Assembly (NCBI GenBank): GCA_964423545.1
Contig: CAYRFV010000044.1
Location: 1-26,938, forward strand
DNA: 26,938 bases
Reading direction: 5' to 3'
Source: JALOOE01 sp964423545
GTDB lineage: Bacteria > Chloroflexota > Anaerolineae > CG2-30-64-16
Each line of letters starts with the position of its first letter. Positions within the stretch are counted from its first letter, which is position 1. This document shows, piece by piece, positions 9,301-17,053 of the stretch. Below the pieces are notes generated by a model, which saw only the letters and a program-made list of their open reading frames with translations, did no database searches and had not been told where the DNA came from. Both the position numbers and the translations under genes were made by a program.

Positions 9301-9637
9301 GGTGGTTGTGGCCGACAGCCTGGACGAGCAGTTCACGGAAGCGGCTGACATCCACCCACAGCCCGCCGACCAGCCCGACTTGATCTCCTTCGGCGTCCAG
9401 CCAACCTGCGCCGATCGCTCTCTGCAGGTCAACCAAGCTGTTGCGAAGCTGGCCGCGACCGTGCGAGGCATCCAGTTCGGGCCAGAGGAGGGTCGCCAGC
9501 GCCTCGCGGCGGTGCGCCTGACCCGTGACGGCAAGATAGGAGAGCAGCGCCAACGTCTTTCGCCGCTCAACCGCCACAGCCGCGCCGTCACACTCGATGC
9601 GCGGCGCACCAAAGAGGTGCAACTCCACTCGCGCCAT
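6314..9637 (-). CDS. SARP/AfsR-like transcriptional regulator with NB-ARC-type ATPase and TPR domains
   Basis: A 1107-residue regulator. Residues 1-95 form an OmpR-like winged helix (VELHLFGAPRIE, RRKTLALLSYLAVTG), and about 96-250 is the bacterial transcriptional activator domain (BTAD), ending near the ELGIDPEPETKTLFEAIR hallmark. A STAND/NB-ARC-type ATPase follows, with FIGRE, Walker A VVGPGGIGKT (Lys306) and Walker B LLVLDNYEHLL (Asp375). The region from about 640 to the end is alpha-helical with TPR-like units. Such proteins are thought to be switched on by a ligand or partner bound through the TPR part, then activate nearby genes. ATG 9637 is chosen because GAGGAG lies six bases upstream; a GTG at 9664 would overlap the -10 box. 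It is divergent from the secreted metalloprotease, a plausible target, but no operator repeat could be identified. Confidence 0.9.
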   Translation of the reverse strand: MARVELHLFGAPRIECDGAAVAVERRKTLALLSYLAVTGQAHRREALATLLWPELDASHGRGQLRNSLVDLQRAIGAGWLDAEGDQVGLVGGLWVDVSRFRELLVQAVGHNHPPQRLCAACQAALGEAAGLYAADFLAGFTLPDAEEFDAWQTFQTESLRLELAGVLEKLAQGLAGSGQWEAAIGHARRWLAFDPLNEPAQRLLMQLYAGVGDRAAAVRQYQECLQVLHAELGIDPEPETKTLFEAIRTADTSLLQLTLPPAPTHNLPPDLTPFIGRETELVQIVDRLSHPACRLLTVVGPGGIGKTRLAIQAARSVVDSFVHGACFVDLAPTSSPEQLAPAILDALKIPTYASAQADQQVLGHLADKHMLLVLDNYEHLLRGREPGDRDGEMAHGMRLLMAILRGAPKVKLLVTSRIRLNVQSEWVEVLEGLTVPTSVDREDTEVHAFAVQPTTLECYGATALFLLCVSRVQLDFRPTAYDAGCIVRICRLLAGVPLAIELAAAWTRALPLSEIEAELERGLALLVTTLREAPARHRSMLATFDHSWRLLTPKEHSILRQLSVFRGGFTREAAQAVTGATLVDLAALIDASWLRLGLYGRYQFHELMRQFCVEKLDTEHAEETGEPPDRARDRHADYFQSLARQMRVEWGRALKMAGQLTPEMNNFLAAREWHAARDRVDAALEISGMLGWFGYRMGWYASMVLSLERSIRQLESRPVGLDDPRHLERALLLGALHNSLADCCLMQLSCERVMRHLRQAECYLEQGPEDDLRWREARWRHRRTLAFANDFQGDFAESARLWEPLRNELCDPGFRLYPYAREINLRARAETYWGQAGGAYRMGHYGAAQRLCEESLALCDRYGLELGQGLTHRVLALVSLAIGAYQEAEAHGRAALAIIRAVGDRPLTAEFYNLLGGVHCARGDYERAAACHRRSLSIATAIGHGFAISHARRGLADIALAQGRPAAARQLFEQILAAFEHTGTGWPMGPALVHIGLGQAALAMRDPVEARRRFLLVVATERSTAGQRAQGVAGLGEARLAEGQLTAAVELLAFIQAWPSAFHVTRQRAVRLLAELEAKLPAEEFAAAGARGRVREFDEIVAALVGG

Positions 9638-9655
9638 CCATGTCTCCTCGTCACC

Positions 9656-9661
9656 ATTATA
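9656..9661 (-). promoter_or_regulatory. -10 box of the SARP regulator
   Basis: A perfect TATAAT on the minus strand, 18 bases before ATG 9637, with the GAGGAG ribosome site between them. No -35 box lies at normal spacing; TTGATC is 23 bases upstream, too far for unaided sigma-70 use, which suggests activator dependence. Confidence 0.5.
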
Positions 9662-9824
9662 CACCCGAAATCGCGGATAACGGCGATCAATGCGACCAAT
9701 CGCCCAGACGCGATCCTCTGACTCAGTCTCGGTATGCTTTCGGCGCGCTCCTGGTGCGGCAACCGGCTACGCTGCCTGTGAGGTGATCACGAAGGACAGG
9801 TCACCGGAAGGTCGAAGGCAGACC

Positions 9825-11015
9825 ATGAAACACGCAACCGGGGTAGGCGCCAGAATCCCATTCATGCTGGCCATCCTGCTGCTGGCGGCAGCCTCCTCGT
9901 TGTTACGCGCCGGGGGCGCGCTGCCAGCCTCCACCATCGAGCCCTCTGTGGAGCCTTCGTCGCAGCGCTTCGCTGCAGCGCCTGCCCGGCAGGTCTTCTT
10001 CCTGCCCGTGGCGTTGGCGCCCAAGGGACAACAGCCGTTCGCACTGATTCTGTGCAGGTTCCCCGATACTGCCGAGGAGCCGGCGCCGGCATTGCATTTC
10101 GAGGCGCTGCTGCATGACGGGAGTGACAGCCTGAATGCATATTGGCGCGAGGTCTCCTACGATCGCATCAACCTGGATGGGAGCCGGGTTGTGGGATGGT
10201 ATGTCTTGCCGTTCCCAGCTGCCGCGTACCGCAACTCCGGTCAGGACGTGGATCTCTTCCGCTTGGCGGCGGATTGCGCGGCCGCAGCCGATGCTGAACT
10301 CTACTTCCCGGACTACGTCGGGATCAACCTGGCCTTCAACCGAAGTTTCCCCGGCGGCCCCAAGGGCGGTCAGGTCTGTCTCGATCTGGATGGTGCAGCG
10401 CGCTGTTACGGCGTCACCTTCCTCTGGTCGGACGTCGTCACGAACCGTGCGGCGCTGGCGCACGAGATGGGGCACGCCTTCGGTCTACGTCATTCAGCGA
10501 TCGGTGGCGCACCAGGGTACGCCAATCCGTGGGATCTGATGGGAGAAGGGGGCTGGTGCTGGCCGGACCCCGGCTGTTCGGCTGCGCCACAACACCTAAG
10601 CGCGTTTCAGAAGGATCAGCTCGGTTTCATCCCCGCCGATCGCAAGTACCTGGCGCCAGCCTCCAGCCGTGCCACTGTCGTGCTTGAGCGTATGGCGGAG
10701 CCTGGCGCCAATGGCTTCCTGATGGCGCAGATTCCCATCGCCGACTCGGCCGATCATTTCTACACCATCGAAGCGCGGCAGCGAACCGGCCACGACGCAG
10801 CGCTATCGGTCGACGCGATCGTGATCCACGAAGTGCATGCCGCCGAACCCACGCCGGCGCACCTTGTGAGTCGCCCGACCAACACCAACTCCTACATCGC
10901 CGGAAGTATCTGGACCACCGGCCGGAGCTTCGTAGATGCTGAACACGGCATCGAGATCACTGTGGATGGGGAAACGGAGAGCGGCTTCATCGTGACGATC
11001 TCGGTGCAATGGTAG
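9825..11015 (+). CDS. Secreted zinc metalloprotease (metzincin, M6/M11-like)
   Basis: A 396-residue protein with an N-terminal export signal (hydrophobic core FMLAILLLAAASSLL, residues about 14-28). The zinc site is HEMGHAFGLRH at residues 213-223, the full HExxHxxGxxH form with Glu214 as base. It is followed by WDLMG with Met239 as the metzincin Met-turn. Conserved cysteines surround the site (CLDLDGAARC, WCWPDPGC). These features fit immune-inhibitor-A-like (M6) or gametolysin-like (M11) peptidases, acting outside the cell. A proline-rich stretch after the signal could be a short propeptide. ATG 9825 has GAAGG seven bases upstream; the frame is open further upstream but would place 45 non-signal residues before the export signal. 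It is divergent from the SARP regulator; shared control is likely but inferred. Confidence 0.85.
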   Translation: MKHATGVGARIPFMLAILLLAAASSLLRAGGALPASTIEPSVEPSSQRFAAAPARQVFFLPVALAPKGQQPFALILCRFPDTAEEPAPALHFEALLHDGSDSLNAYWREVSYDRINLDGSRVVGWYVLPFPAAAYRNSGQDVDLFRLAADCAAAADAELYFPDYVGINLAFNRSFPGGPKGGQVCLDLDGAARCYGVTFLWSDVVTNRAALAHEMGHAFGLRHSAIGGAPGYANPWDLMGEGGWCWPDPGCSAAPQHLSAFQKDQLGFIPADRKYLAPASSRATVVLERMAEPGANGFLMAQIPIADSADHFYTIEARQRTGHDAALSVDAIVIHEVHAAEPTPAHLVSRPTNTNSYIAGSIWTTGRSFVDAEHGIEITVDGETESGFIVTISVQW

Positions 11016-11044
11016 GCGCTCCCTTCGCGGTCTGACTACGGTCA

Positions 11045-11073
11045 TGGTCAGATGGATGCACTTCGGGTACAAT
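11045..11073 (+). promoter_or_regulatory. Sigma-70-type promoter for surE and the following membrane cluster
   Basis: TGGTCA at 11045-11050 (four of six) and TACAAT at 11068-11073 (five of six) are 17 bases apart. Start would be near 11080, about 43 bases before the surE ATG. CTGAC (11032-11036) and GTCAG (11047-11051) form an inverted repeat that covers the -35 box and could be an operator, though it is short. Confidence 0.45.
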
Positions 11074-11122
11074 CAGGCTTGGCGCACCCCACCGGGCCGC
11101 CAAACCTGCTTCCGAGGCGTCC

Positions 11123-11953
11123 ATGACCTCCTCCCGACCACTGATCCTGCTGACCAACGACGACGGCATCCACTCTCCCGGTCTGATCGCCGCAGCCGAG
11201 ACGGTTTGCGATCTCGGCGACCTGCTCATCGTGGCGCCGGCCACGCAGCAAACCGGCATGGGCCGCGGCACGCCGCCGATCGTCAACGGCGCGGTCACAC
11301 AAGAACAGCTGACGATTCGCTGCCAGGATTTCACCGCCTACAGCCTCACCGGCTCGCCTGCGCAGGCGGTGATCTACGCGGTGCTGGTGCTGGCGCCCCG
11401 GCGGCCTGACCTGGTGATCTCCGGCATCAACTACGGCGAAAACCCCGGCACGTGCGTCACCTCATCGGGCACGGTGGGCGCAGCGCTGCAAGGCGCCGAG
11501 TTCGGCATCCCGGCGCTGGCCGTTTCCCTGGAGACCGATAAGCGGTATCATTATCATCACGGCGCCGACGTCAACTGGCGGGTCGCAGCCCAATTCACGC
11601 GCCGGATCGCCCAGGTCGTGCTGAGCGCGCAACTTCCCTTCGATGTGGACGTACTCAAGATCGATGTGCCTGCAGATGCCACCGACGAGACGCCGTGGCG
11701 TATCACGCGTCAGTCGCGGCAGTCGTACTACCGCCTGTTCCGGCCAGAAGGTGCACAGGCAGACGCAGAGCGCCAGTGGGTGCACCTCGACTATGATGTG
11801 ATCATCGACTGGGAGACGCTGGAGCCGGACTCGGATATCGCCGCGTTCCTGCGCGATCGGGCAATCTCGGTGACACCGTTGAGCCATGATCTCACGTCGC
11901 GTGTGGACTTCGGCGCGCTGGAGCGGTTGCTGCATCGGCCCGACGAGCGGTGA
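11123..11953 (+). CDS. surE: 5'/3'-nucleotidase SurE
   Basis: A 276-residue member of the SurE family, which removes phosphate from 5'- and 3'-nucleotides (and short polyphosphates) with a divalent metal. LLTNDDGIHSPG at residues 9-20 supplies the two metal-binding aspartates (Asp13, Asp14), SGINYGENPG at 100-109 supplies Asn103, and SSGTVGAALQGAEFGIPALAVS follows as in all family members. The position of E. coli Ser39 is Thr here (Thr44, in QQTGMGRG), a substitution that still offers a hydroxyl. GAGG lies about six bases before the ATG. It is the first gene of a plus-strand run; the next gene starts 34 bases after its stop. Confidence 0.93.
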   Translation: MTSSRPLILLTNDDGIHSPGLIAAAETVCDLGDLLIVAPATQQTGMGRGTPPIVNGAVTQEQLTIRCQDFTAYSLTGSPAQAVIYAVLVLAPRRPDLVISGINYGENPGTCVTSSGTVGAALQGAEFGIPALAVSLETDKRYHYHHGADVNWRVAAQFTRRIAQVVLSAQLPFDVDVLKIDVPADATDETPWRITRQSRQSYYRLFRPEGAQADAERQWVHLDYDVIIDWETLEPDSDIAAFLRDRAISVTPLSHDLTSRVDFGALERLLHRPDER

Positions 11954-11987
11954 AGCTCGGGGCCCAACCCTCGTCCCTGCACAGATC

Positions 11988-13655
11988 ATGATGAAACGGC
12001 CATTGACGGGAATTCTCCTGGCGGGCGCGACGCTGCTGCTCGTCGCACCTCTGCTGCTGGCAGCCTGCAGCGAGTCGGCGCAGCCGTTGGCGTTCGGAGC
12101 TGCGCCGTGGGACGAGGGCGAAGCCAGCACCTACGATGTCCTCGGCCGCGACGGCACGACGTTGGGTACGGCGACCTGGCAGTGGGAGCGCAGCCCGGAC
12201 GGCTGGACGCAGGCCTACGCGCTGGCGCTGACGGGGCGGCAAGATCGCGGCGAGGTGGTCGTCGGCCCGAATCTGGCGCCGATTCGCTCCTGGAGGGAGA
12301 CCGGCGGTGTGCGATACGAGGCAGGCTATGGCCCCGAGTCCGTCACGATCACGACAACCGCTCCAGCCGGCGGGCAGACGACCCGGTCGCTCAAGCGGCC
12401 CGGCGACGCAGTCGACAATGATGTGAGCCTGCAGGTGCCGCGCGCGCTGCCGCTGGCGGCAGGCTACGCCACCCGCTACAGCGACGTGATTCCTACCAGC
12501 GGCCTGTCGGCGCCAGTGCGCCTCACCGTGACGGGCGCGGAGACGGTCACCGTGCCTGCCGGCGCGATTCCCACCTGGCGCGTAGCAATGGATATCGGCG
12601 GCGGCAAACACGATGCGTGGTATGGCCGGAGCGCGCCCTATCCGCTGGTCAAGTACATCAATCGCGGGTCGGGGGTCGCGTTCGTGCTGCGATCGATCGA
12701 GGCGGAGCAGGCGCTCCCGATCTCGGGCCCGCTTGCTTCACCGCCTCCGGCGGCCGCGCCGGCGATCAGCATTCCCCTGCTGCTTTCGTCGCTCCTGATT
12801 CAGCTGCCGCTGATGATCGCCTTCCCGATCGTGCTCGGCGGGTGGATCCGGCGGCGCTACCGCGTGGGCTGGGGGATTTTCTGGGCGGGCGCGCTGACAT
12901 TCGTCGCAGCTCAGATCGTTCACTTGCCGCTGAACTATGCGCTGGGACTGCTGGGGGGCGGCCGAGGGGTCGCACTGTGGCCATTGCCACTGGTGGCGCT
13001 GACCGCCGGACTGAGCGCAGGCGTCTGTGAAGAGGGCGCGCGCTGGATCGCTCTGCGCTTCTTCTTGAAGCGAGCGCGCGGCTGGCGCGCCGGGCTGCAG
13101 TTCGGTGCAGGACAAGGCGGCAGTGAGGCGATCCTCTTCGGGCTGTTGGCGGCCGCCGGCCTGCTGGCCATGCTTGCCTTGAGCAGTCTGAATCCAATTG
13201 CGTTGGGGCTGCCGGCCGCGGCCGCCGAGCAGATCCGGGCCGCGTCGACGACCTACTGGCGTACTGCGTGGCATCTTCCTGTCGTGGGCGGCGTCGAGCG
13301 GCTCTTCGCCATCACCATCCAGATCGCGCTGGCCGAGGTGGTGATGTTGTCGTTCACGCGGCGGAACAACGCATACCTGTTCGCCGCCATCGGATTGCAC
13401 GCACTGGTGGACGCCTGGGCCGTCTGGGCCCTGCCCACCTTCGGCATCGCGTGGACAGAGCTCGGCGTGGCGCTGTTCGCGGTCGCTGCGTTCTGGCTGA
13501 TCCGGCAGCTGCGTGATGCACCGTCCGGCGCCCTCGACGCGGCGGCGGATGTCGCAACCCCGCCCTCCGCGCCTGCATCGGCGGCCGACCTGTCACCGCG
13601 CAGCCTCTCCTCTGAAGAACTGGCGCGGCGGGCCGATGAATCGCGCTTCGATTAG
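11988..13655 (+). CDS. Lipoprotein fused to a YhfC-type glutamic intramembrane protease
   Basis: A 555-residue protein. It opens with a lipoprotein signal ending LLLAAC, so Cys27 should be lipidated. Residues about 40-245 form an outer beta-rich domain resembling DUF3108-type domains (STYDVLGRDGTTLGTATW). A linker rich in Pro/Ala (near 248-262) leads to about seven transmembrane segments. The membrane part carries CEEGARW (Glu348, Glu349), GQGGSEAILFG (Glu380) and LHALVDAW (His471), the arrangement of YhfC/PrsW-like glutamic intramembrane proteases. Family members known to me have GHGG where this one has GQGG. The start is ATG 11988 or 11991 (MMKRP); upstream codons in frame would bury the signal peptide. 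Ribosome site is weak. It is followed by an ABC exporter, a frequent neighbour of membrane proteases tied to envelope stress or peptide immunity. Activity is inferred. Confidence 0.75.
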   Translation: MMKRPLTGILLAGATLLLVAPLLLAACSESAQPLAFGAAPWDEGEASTYDVLGRDGTTLGTATWQWERSPDGWTQAYALALTGRQDRGEVVVGPNLAPIRSWRETGGVRYEAGYGPESVTITTTAPAGGQTTRSLKRPGDAVDNDVSLQVPRALPLAAGYATRYSDVIPTSGLSAPVRLTVTGAETVTVPAGAIPTWRVAMDIGGGKHDAWYGRSAPYPLVKYINRGSGVAFVLRSIEAEQALPISGPLASPPPAAAPAISIPLLLSSLLIQLPLMIAFPIVLGGWIRRRYRVGWGIFWAGALTFVAAQIVHLPLNYALGLLGGGRGVALWPLPLVALTAGLSAGVCEEGARWIALRFFLKRARGWRAGLQFGAGQGGSEAILFGLLAAAGLLAMLALSSLNPIALGLPAAAAEQIRAASTTYWRTAWHLPVVGGVERLFAITIQIALAEVVMLSFTRRNNAYLFAAIGLHALVDAWAVWALPTFGIAWTELGVALFAVAAFWLIRQLRDAPSGALDAAADVATPPSAPASAADLSPRSLSSEELARRADESRFD

Positions 13656-13667
13656 CAAGCAGGAGGA

Positions 13668-13736
13668 ATGATCGGGAATGTGCGCCGCCGTTGTCGTACG
13701 CCTGCGGTTATCCGTCTGCAAACGGAGGGATCATGA
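13668..13736 (+). other. Possible 22-residue leader reading frame before the ABC ATPase
   Basis: An ATG at 13668 directly after AGGAGGA opens a 22-codon, arginine-rich frame whose TGA overlaps the ATPase start as ATGA. The ribosome site is too close for efficient use. It could couple translation, or be chance in GC-rich DNA. An in-frame TTG at 13691 would alternatively add 14 residues to the ATPase. Confidence 0.2.
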
Positions 13737-14732
13737 TCCGCACTGAGTCGCTCTGCAAGACCTTCCTGAGCGACGGCCACGAAGTCAAGGCAGTCGATGG
13801 CCTCGACCTGGAGGTGAAAGAGGGCGAGGTGTTCGGCTTCCTGGGACCGAACGGCGCCGGCAAGACCACGACCGTGCGCCTGCTTACCTGTCTGATCGGC
13901 CCCAGCGCAGGCCGGGCGTGGATCAGCGGCCNNNNNNNNNNAAGCCAACCTGGCAATCCAGGCGCAAGTGGGCATCCTCACCGAATCACCGGGCCTCTAT
14001 GAACGTCTGAGCGCCCGCTACAATCTCGCGTTCTTTGCAGACATGTACGGGGTGAAGGACGTGAAGGGACAGATCGAGAAGTACCTGCGCCTGCTCGATC
14101 TGTGGGATCGTCGCGACGCGGAGGCCGGCACATTCAGCAAGGGGATGAAGCAGAAGCTCGCCATTGCGCGAGCGCTGCTTCATGAGCCGCCCGTCGTGTT
14201 TCTGGATGAGCCGACGGCCGCCCTCGACCCGGAGGCCGCGAAAACCGTGCGTGATTTCATCGCGACACTGCGCGGCCAGGGCCGCACCATCTTCCTCTGC
14301 ACGCACAACCTCGACGAGGCCGAGCGGTTGTGCGATCGGATCGGCGTATTCCGGCAGCGGCTGATCGCCGTCGACACGCCCGACGCGCTGCGCCGGCAGC
14401 TCTTCGGGCGGCAGACCGTGATCCACCTGGGGCCGGCCGTTGCGACCGGCGAGCTCGAAGGCCTGGCTGCCGCGGTGCGCGACCTGCCGTTCGTGGAGCA
14501 TGTCGAGGTGCTGCCGTCCGCAAGCGCACAGACCGGGGGCAGACTCGTCGTCAGCCTCGATGATCCGGCGCTGCGCAATCCGGTCCTCGTGCAGGCGCTC
14601 GTCGACCGAGGCGCGGCGATCCAGTTCGTCAACGAACTCAAGCACACGCTGGAAGATGTCTATCTCAGCCTGTTGCAGAATGGCGCGGGCGGCGAAGCGC
14701 CGGGCGGCGAAGCGCAAGGAGGCGCACGATGA
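13733..14732 (+). CDS. ABC transporter ATP-binding protein (NatA/CcmA-like), interrupted by an assembly gap
   Basis: Two open frames on either side of the N run belong to one ATPase of a little over 330 residues. The 5' part has Walker A GPNGAGKTT (residues 38-46). The 3' part has VGILTESPGLYERLS, signature FSKGMKQKLAIARALL, Walker B VVFLDEPTAALD and the switch histidine in CTHNLDEAERL. A C-terminal extension of about 100 residues is typical of NatA-like exporters. The frames differ by one base across the ten Ns, so the true gap is not ten bases; only a few residues before ANLAIQAQ are missing compared with relatives. GGAGG lies just before ATG 13733. The end contains a short repeat encoding GGEAPGGEAQGG. 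The stop overlaps the permease ATG. With the permease it forms an exporter; sodium or peptide or lipid cargo cannot be decided. Confidence 0.9.
13932..13941. other. Assembly gap (10 N) inside the ABC ATPase
   Basis: Ten Ns mark a scaffold join of unknown true length. The protein reads ...AGRAWISG before it and ANLAIQAQVGILTE after it, in a different frame if ten bases are taken literally. Confidence 0.97.
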
Positions 14733-15520
14733 GACAGTTTCGTGCGGTCGTGGGCCGGGAATGGGCCGATATGCTGCGCAACCGATTGGTGTTCTACGTC
14801 GTCATCTTTGTGCCGGTGCTGATGGTTGCCATTCCGATCGTCATGCTCTTCATCATGGGCCGGGTCCCGATCAACGATCAGGACTACCAGGAGTTGGGAC
14901 GCGTGCTGGACAACCCTTTATTCGCCGGCATGGGTCCCCTTGAGGCGATGCAGGCGATCATGGCCAGCAACATGATGGTGCTGTTCTTGATGATGCCGTT
15001 GATGGTTCCGGTGACGATCGCCGCGTACAGCATCGTGGGCGAAAAGGTGACCCGTTCGCTGGAGCCGCTGCTGGCGACGCCGGTGACGACGACGCGGCTG
15101 CTGCTGGCGAAGGGATTCGCTGCAGCCGTGCCTGGCATCGGCATGACGTGGCTCTGCTACGTCGTCTTTCTGATCGCCGCTCGTCTGTTGGCTGTCAGCG
15201 ATCGCGTCTTCGCGGTCTTCATGGATCCGATGTGGCTGGTGGCGATGTTCGTGCTCGCGCCGCTGTTGACGGTCATGGCGGTGATGGTCGGCATCATTGT
15301 GAGCAGCCGGGTGAGCGATCCGCGCGCGGCGGAGCAGTTGGGCTCGCTGATCTTGCTGCCTCTGATGCTCCTGTTCATCGGGGCTCTGGCAGGCTTGGTC
15401 AGGCTGAACAGCGCCACCTTCCTGATCAGCTCCGCTCTAGCTGCGGCAGCGGATGTGGGGCTGGTCTACCTGGGCTCGGCGCTGTTCCAGCGAGAGACGA
15501 TCCTGACGCGGTGGAAATGA
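14729..15520 (+). CDS. ABC-2 type permease (NatB-like)
   Basis: A 263-residue membrane protein with about six transmembrane segments: one at residues 22-45, a loop of about 45 residues, then five in residues 85-255. The motif YSIVGEKVTRSLEPLLATPVT just after the second segment is the coupling helix hallmark of NatB/ABC-2 permeases. AAGGAGG lies six bases before its ATG, and the start overlaps the ATPase stop as ATGA, so the two subunits are made together. It is shorter than NatB of Bacillus (about 385 residues) because the outer domain between segments 1 and 2 is small. Probable homodimer with the ATPase dimer; cargo unknown. Confidence 0.88.
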   Translation: MRQFRAVVGREWADMLRNRLVFYVVIFVPVLMVAIPIVMLFIMGRVPINDQDYQELGRVLDNPLFAGMGPLEAMQAIMASNMMVLFLMMPLMVPVTIAAYSIVGEKVTRSLEPLLATPVTTTRLLLAKGFAAAVPGIGMTWLCYVVFLIAARLLAVSDRVFAVFMDPMWLVAMFVLAPLLTVMAVMVGIIVSSRVSDPRAAEQLGSLILLPLMLLFIGALAGLVRLNSATFLISSALAAAADVGLVYLGSALFQRETILTRWK

Positions 15521-15581
15521 CAGCTACTCCCTAAAGAGCAAGGCGGAGCAGCCGCCAAGCGCTGCCCGCACCTGGAGACCC

Positions 15582-17036
15582 ATGGCCGGACGCACCCTTC
15601 TGTATGCCATCGCCTTTGGCGGCCTGCTTGCGATGCTCGCCAGCGGAGTGCTGGTCGTCCGCGAGCTCGTGCTGCTCGGTGCAGCACAGACGCCGATTCC
15701 TGACGCGCTGAACGCGCTGGTGTTCGGCCCGCGCGCAGCCTGGTTCTGGCTGGGTGCAGGAGGCGCCGCAGTCTGGGGCCTGGCGTGGCTGGCCATCGAA
15801 CGGCGACCCCGCGGCGACGAACGTGCGTCCGCAGCCCGCAAAGCCTATCTCTATGCCGGCCAGGGGATCGCTCTCGCCGTGACGCTCGTCCTGGCTCACA
15901 GGCTGGCTCTCAGCATATTGGCTCCGGCCAGGCCGGGCGCCTGGCCGGTCGAGGCGTTGAGCCTGTCGGCCCAGATGGCCATGGCCTTCGCCTTCTGGGC
16001 GTTTTTGCGTCTGACCTCGGCCCAAGACGGCGATTTCGGCCAGGAGGCCGGGGGGGGCGCCGCTTGGCGCCGCGCCGTCTACTACGGCCTGGCTGCCGTG
16101 GCGTTGGTCGCGCTCCTCAGCGGGGTGTCCGGGCTGCTGCAGATCATCCTCGATGCGCTGCTCGATGCGGGCGCCGCGGTGGCCGCCCAGGGCCGCGAGC
16201 GCTTCGCCCAGGCTGCGGCGTTGGCGCTTGTCGGTATGCCGGCATGGTGGGGCTGCTGGTGGTCGCAGCAGACCTTGGCGCGCTCGCCGGATGAGACCGG
16301 CAGCGCGGAGCGGCGCTCGCGCGTGCGCCGCGCCTATCTGTACGGCTGCGTCTTGATCGCCGCCATCGCCATCTTCTTCAGCCTGGGGATGGCCATCCTG
16401 GGCCTGCTGACCGGGCGCGGCCCGGCGCCTGCTCCCGCGTGGGGAACGATCGCATTCGTGGCGCTGATCTGCCTGGTCGGGCATTTCAGTGCGTTGCGCG
16501 GCGATGAGCGGGCGCAGGCCGAGGCCGCGCAACAGGCGCGAGAGGACCGGTATCCGGTGCAGAGATCTGGATCGCAGCACGCGGCCGGAGAAGCGTCGGC
16601 TGCGGAAACGGCGGCATCCCTGCCGTCCATCCTTGTGATCGACGGCGGCGATGGCGCGCTGGGCGTCCGGTTGCTGATTGCGCTGGCCGAGGCACTGCCG
16701 CGGGTGGCTCTCTGGCCGATGGGCTTGACCCCAGTCGCCCGGGCCGCCATGTCGCGCGCGACGAGCCCGGCTGTGCCGGATGGCGGCATCACCGCGACGC
16801 CGCCCGATGCGCTGGCGCGCGCCACGCTGATCATCGGGCCAAGCGACATGATCATGCCGGGAGGACTGGACGGCGCCGTGTCCGTGGGGCTGGCCACAGC
16901 GGTGGCGGCGAGCCCGGCGCGCAAGCTGCTGCTGCCTCCACGCCATTCGGCGCTGCGTTGGATCGCCGCGCCGGAATGGCCCGTCGAGCGTTGGATCGAG
17001 AACGCCGTCATCGAGGCGGCGAACGGGACGCAGTAA
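15582..17036 (+). CDS. DUF5671-like membrane protein fused to a DUF3842-like domain
   Basis: A 484-residue protein in two halves. Residues 1-315 contain about eight transmembrane segments in two similar blocks, each with a charged stretch followed by KAYLYAGQGIAL (residues 87-98) or RAYLYGCVLIAAIA (about 250-263), the look of DUF5671. After a hydrophilic linker (about 315-348), residues 348-484 resemble DUF3842: ILVIDGGDGALG (350-361), LPRVALWPMGLTPVARAAM, then LIIGPSDMIMPGGLDGAVS and ARKLLLPPRHS. DUF3842 proteins are usually free-standing, about 135 residues, with IDGQGGGIG at the start and an IGP...EI.PA.A..I..S.AKK.LIP core. GGAG lies just before ATG 15582. It stands 61 bases after the permease. 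Function of either domain is unknown to me; a nucleotide-binding Rossmann-like fold for the second is a guess from the glycine-rich loop. Confidence 0.68.
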   Translation: MAGRTLLYAIAFGGLLAMLASGVLVVRELVLLGAAQTPIPDALNALVFGPRAAWFWLGAGGAAVWGLAWLAIERRPRGDERASAARKAYLYAGQGIALAVTLVLAHRLALSILAPARPGAWPVEALSLSAQMAMAFAFWAFLRLTSAQDGDFGQEAGGGAAWRRAVYYGLAAVALVALLSGVSGLLQIILDALLDAGAAVAAQGRERFAQAAALALVGMPAWWGCWWSQQTLARSPDETGSAERRSRVRRAYLYGCVLIAAIAIFFSLGMAILGLLTGRGPAPAPAWGTIAFVALICLVGHFSALRGDERAQAEAAQQAREDRYPVQRSGSQHAAGEASAAETAASLPSILVIDGGDGALGVRLLIALAEALPRVALWPMGLTPVARAAMSRATSPAVPDGGITATPPDALARATLIIGPSDMIMPGGLDGAVSVGLATAVAASPARKLLLPPRHSALRWIAAPEWPVERWIENAVIEAANGTQ

Positions 17037-17053
17037 TCGCCGGACGAGAAGCA

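Noticed and set aside
13733..14732. Frameshifted ABC ATPase pseudogene
   Set aside because: The frame change coincides with an N run of unknown true length, and both sides carry all expected motifs.
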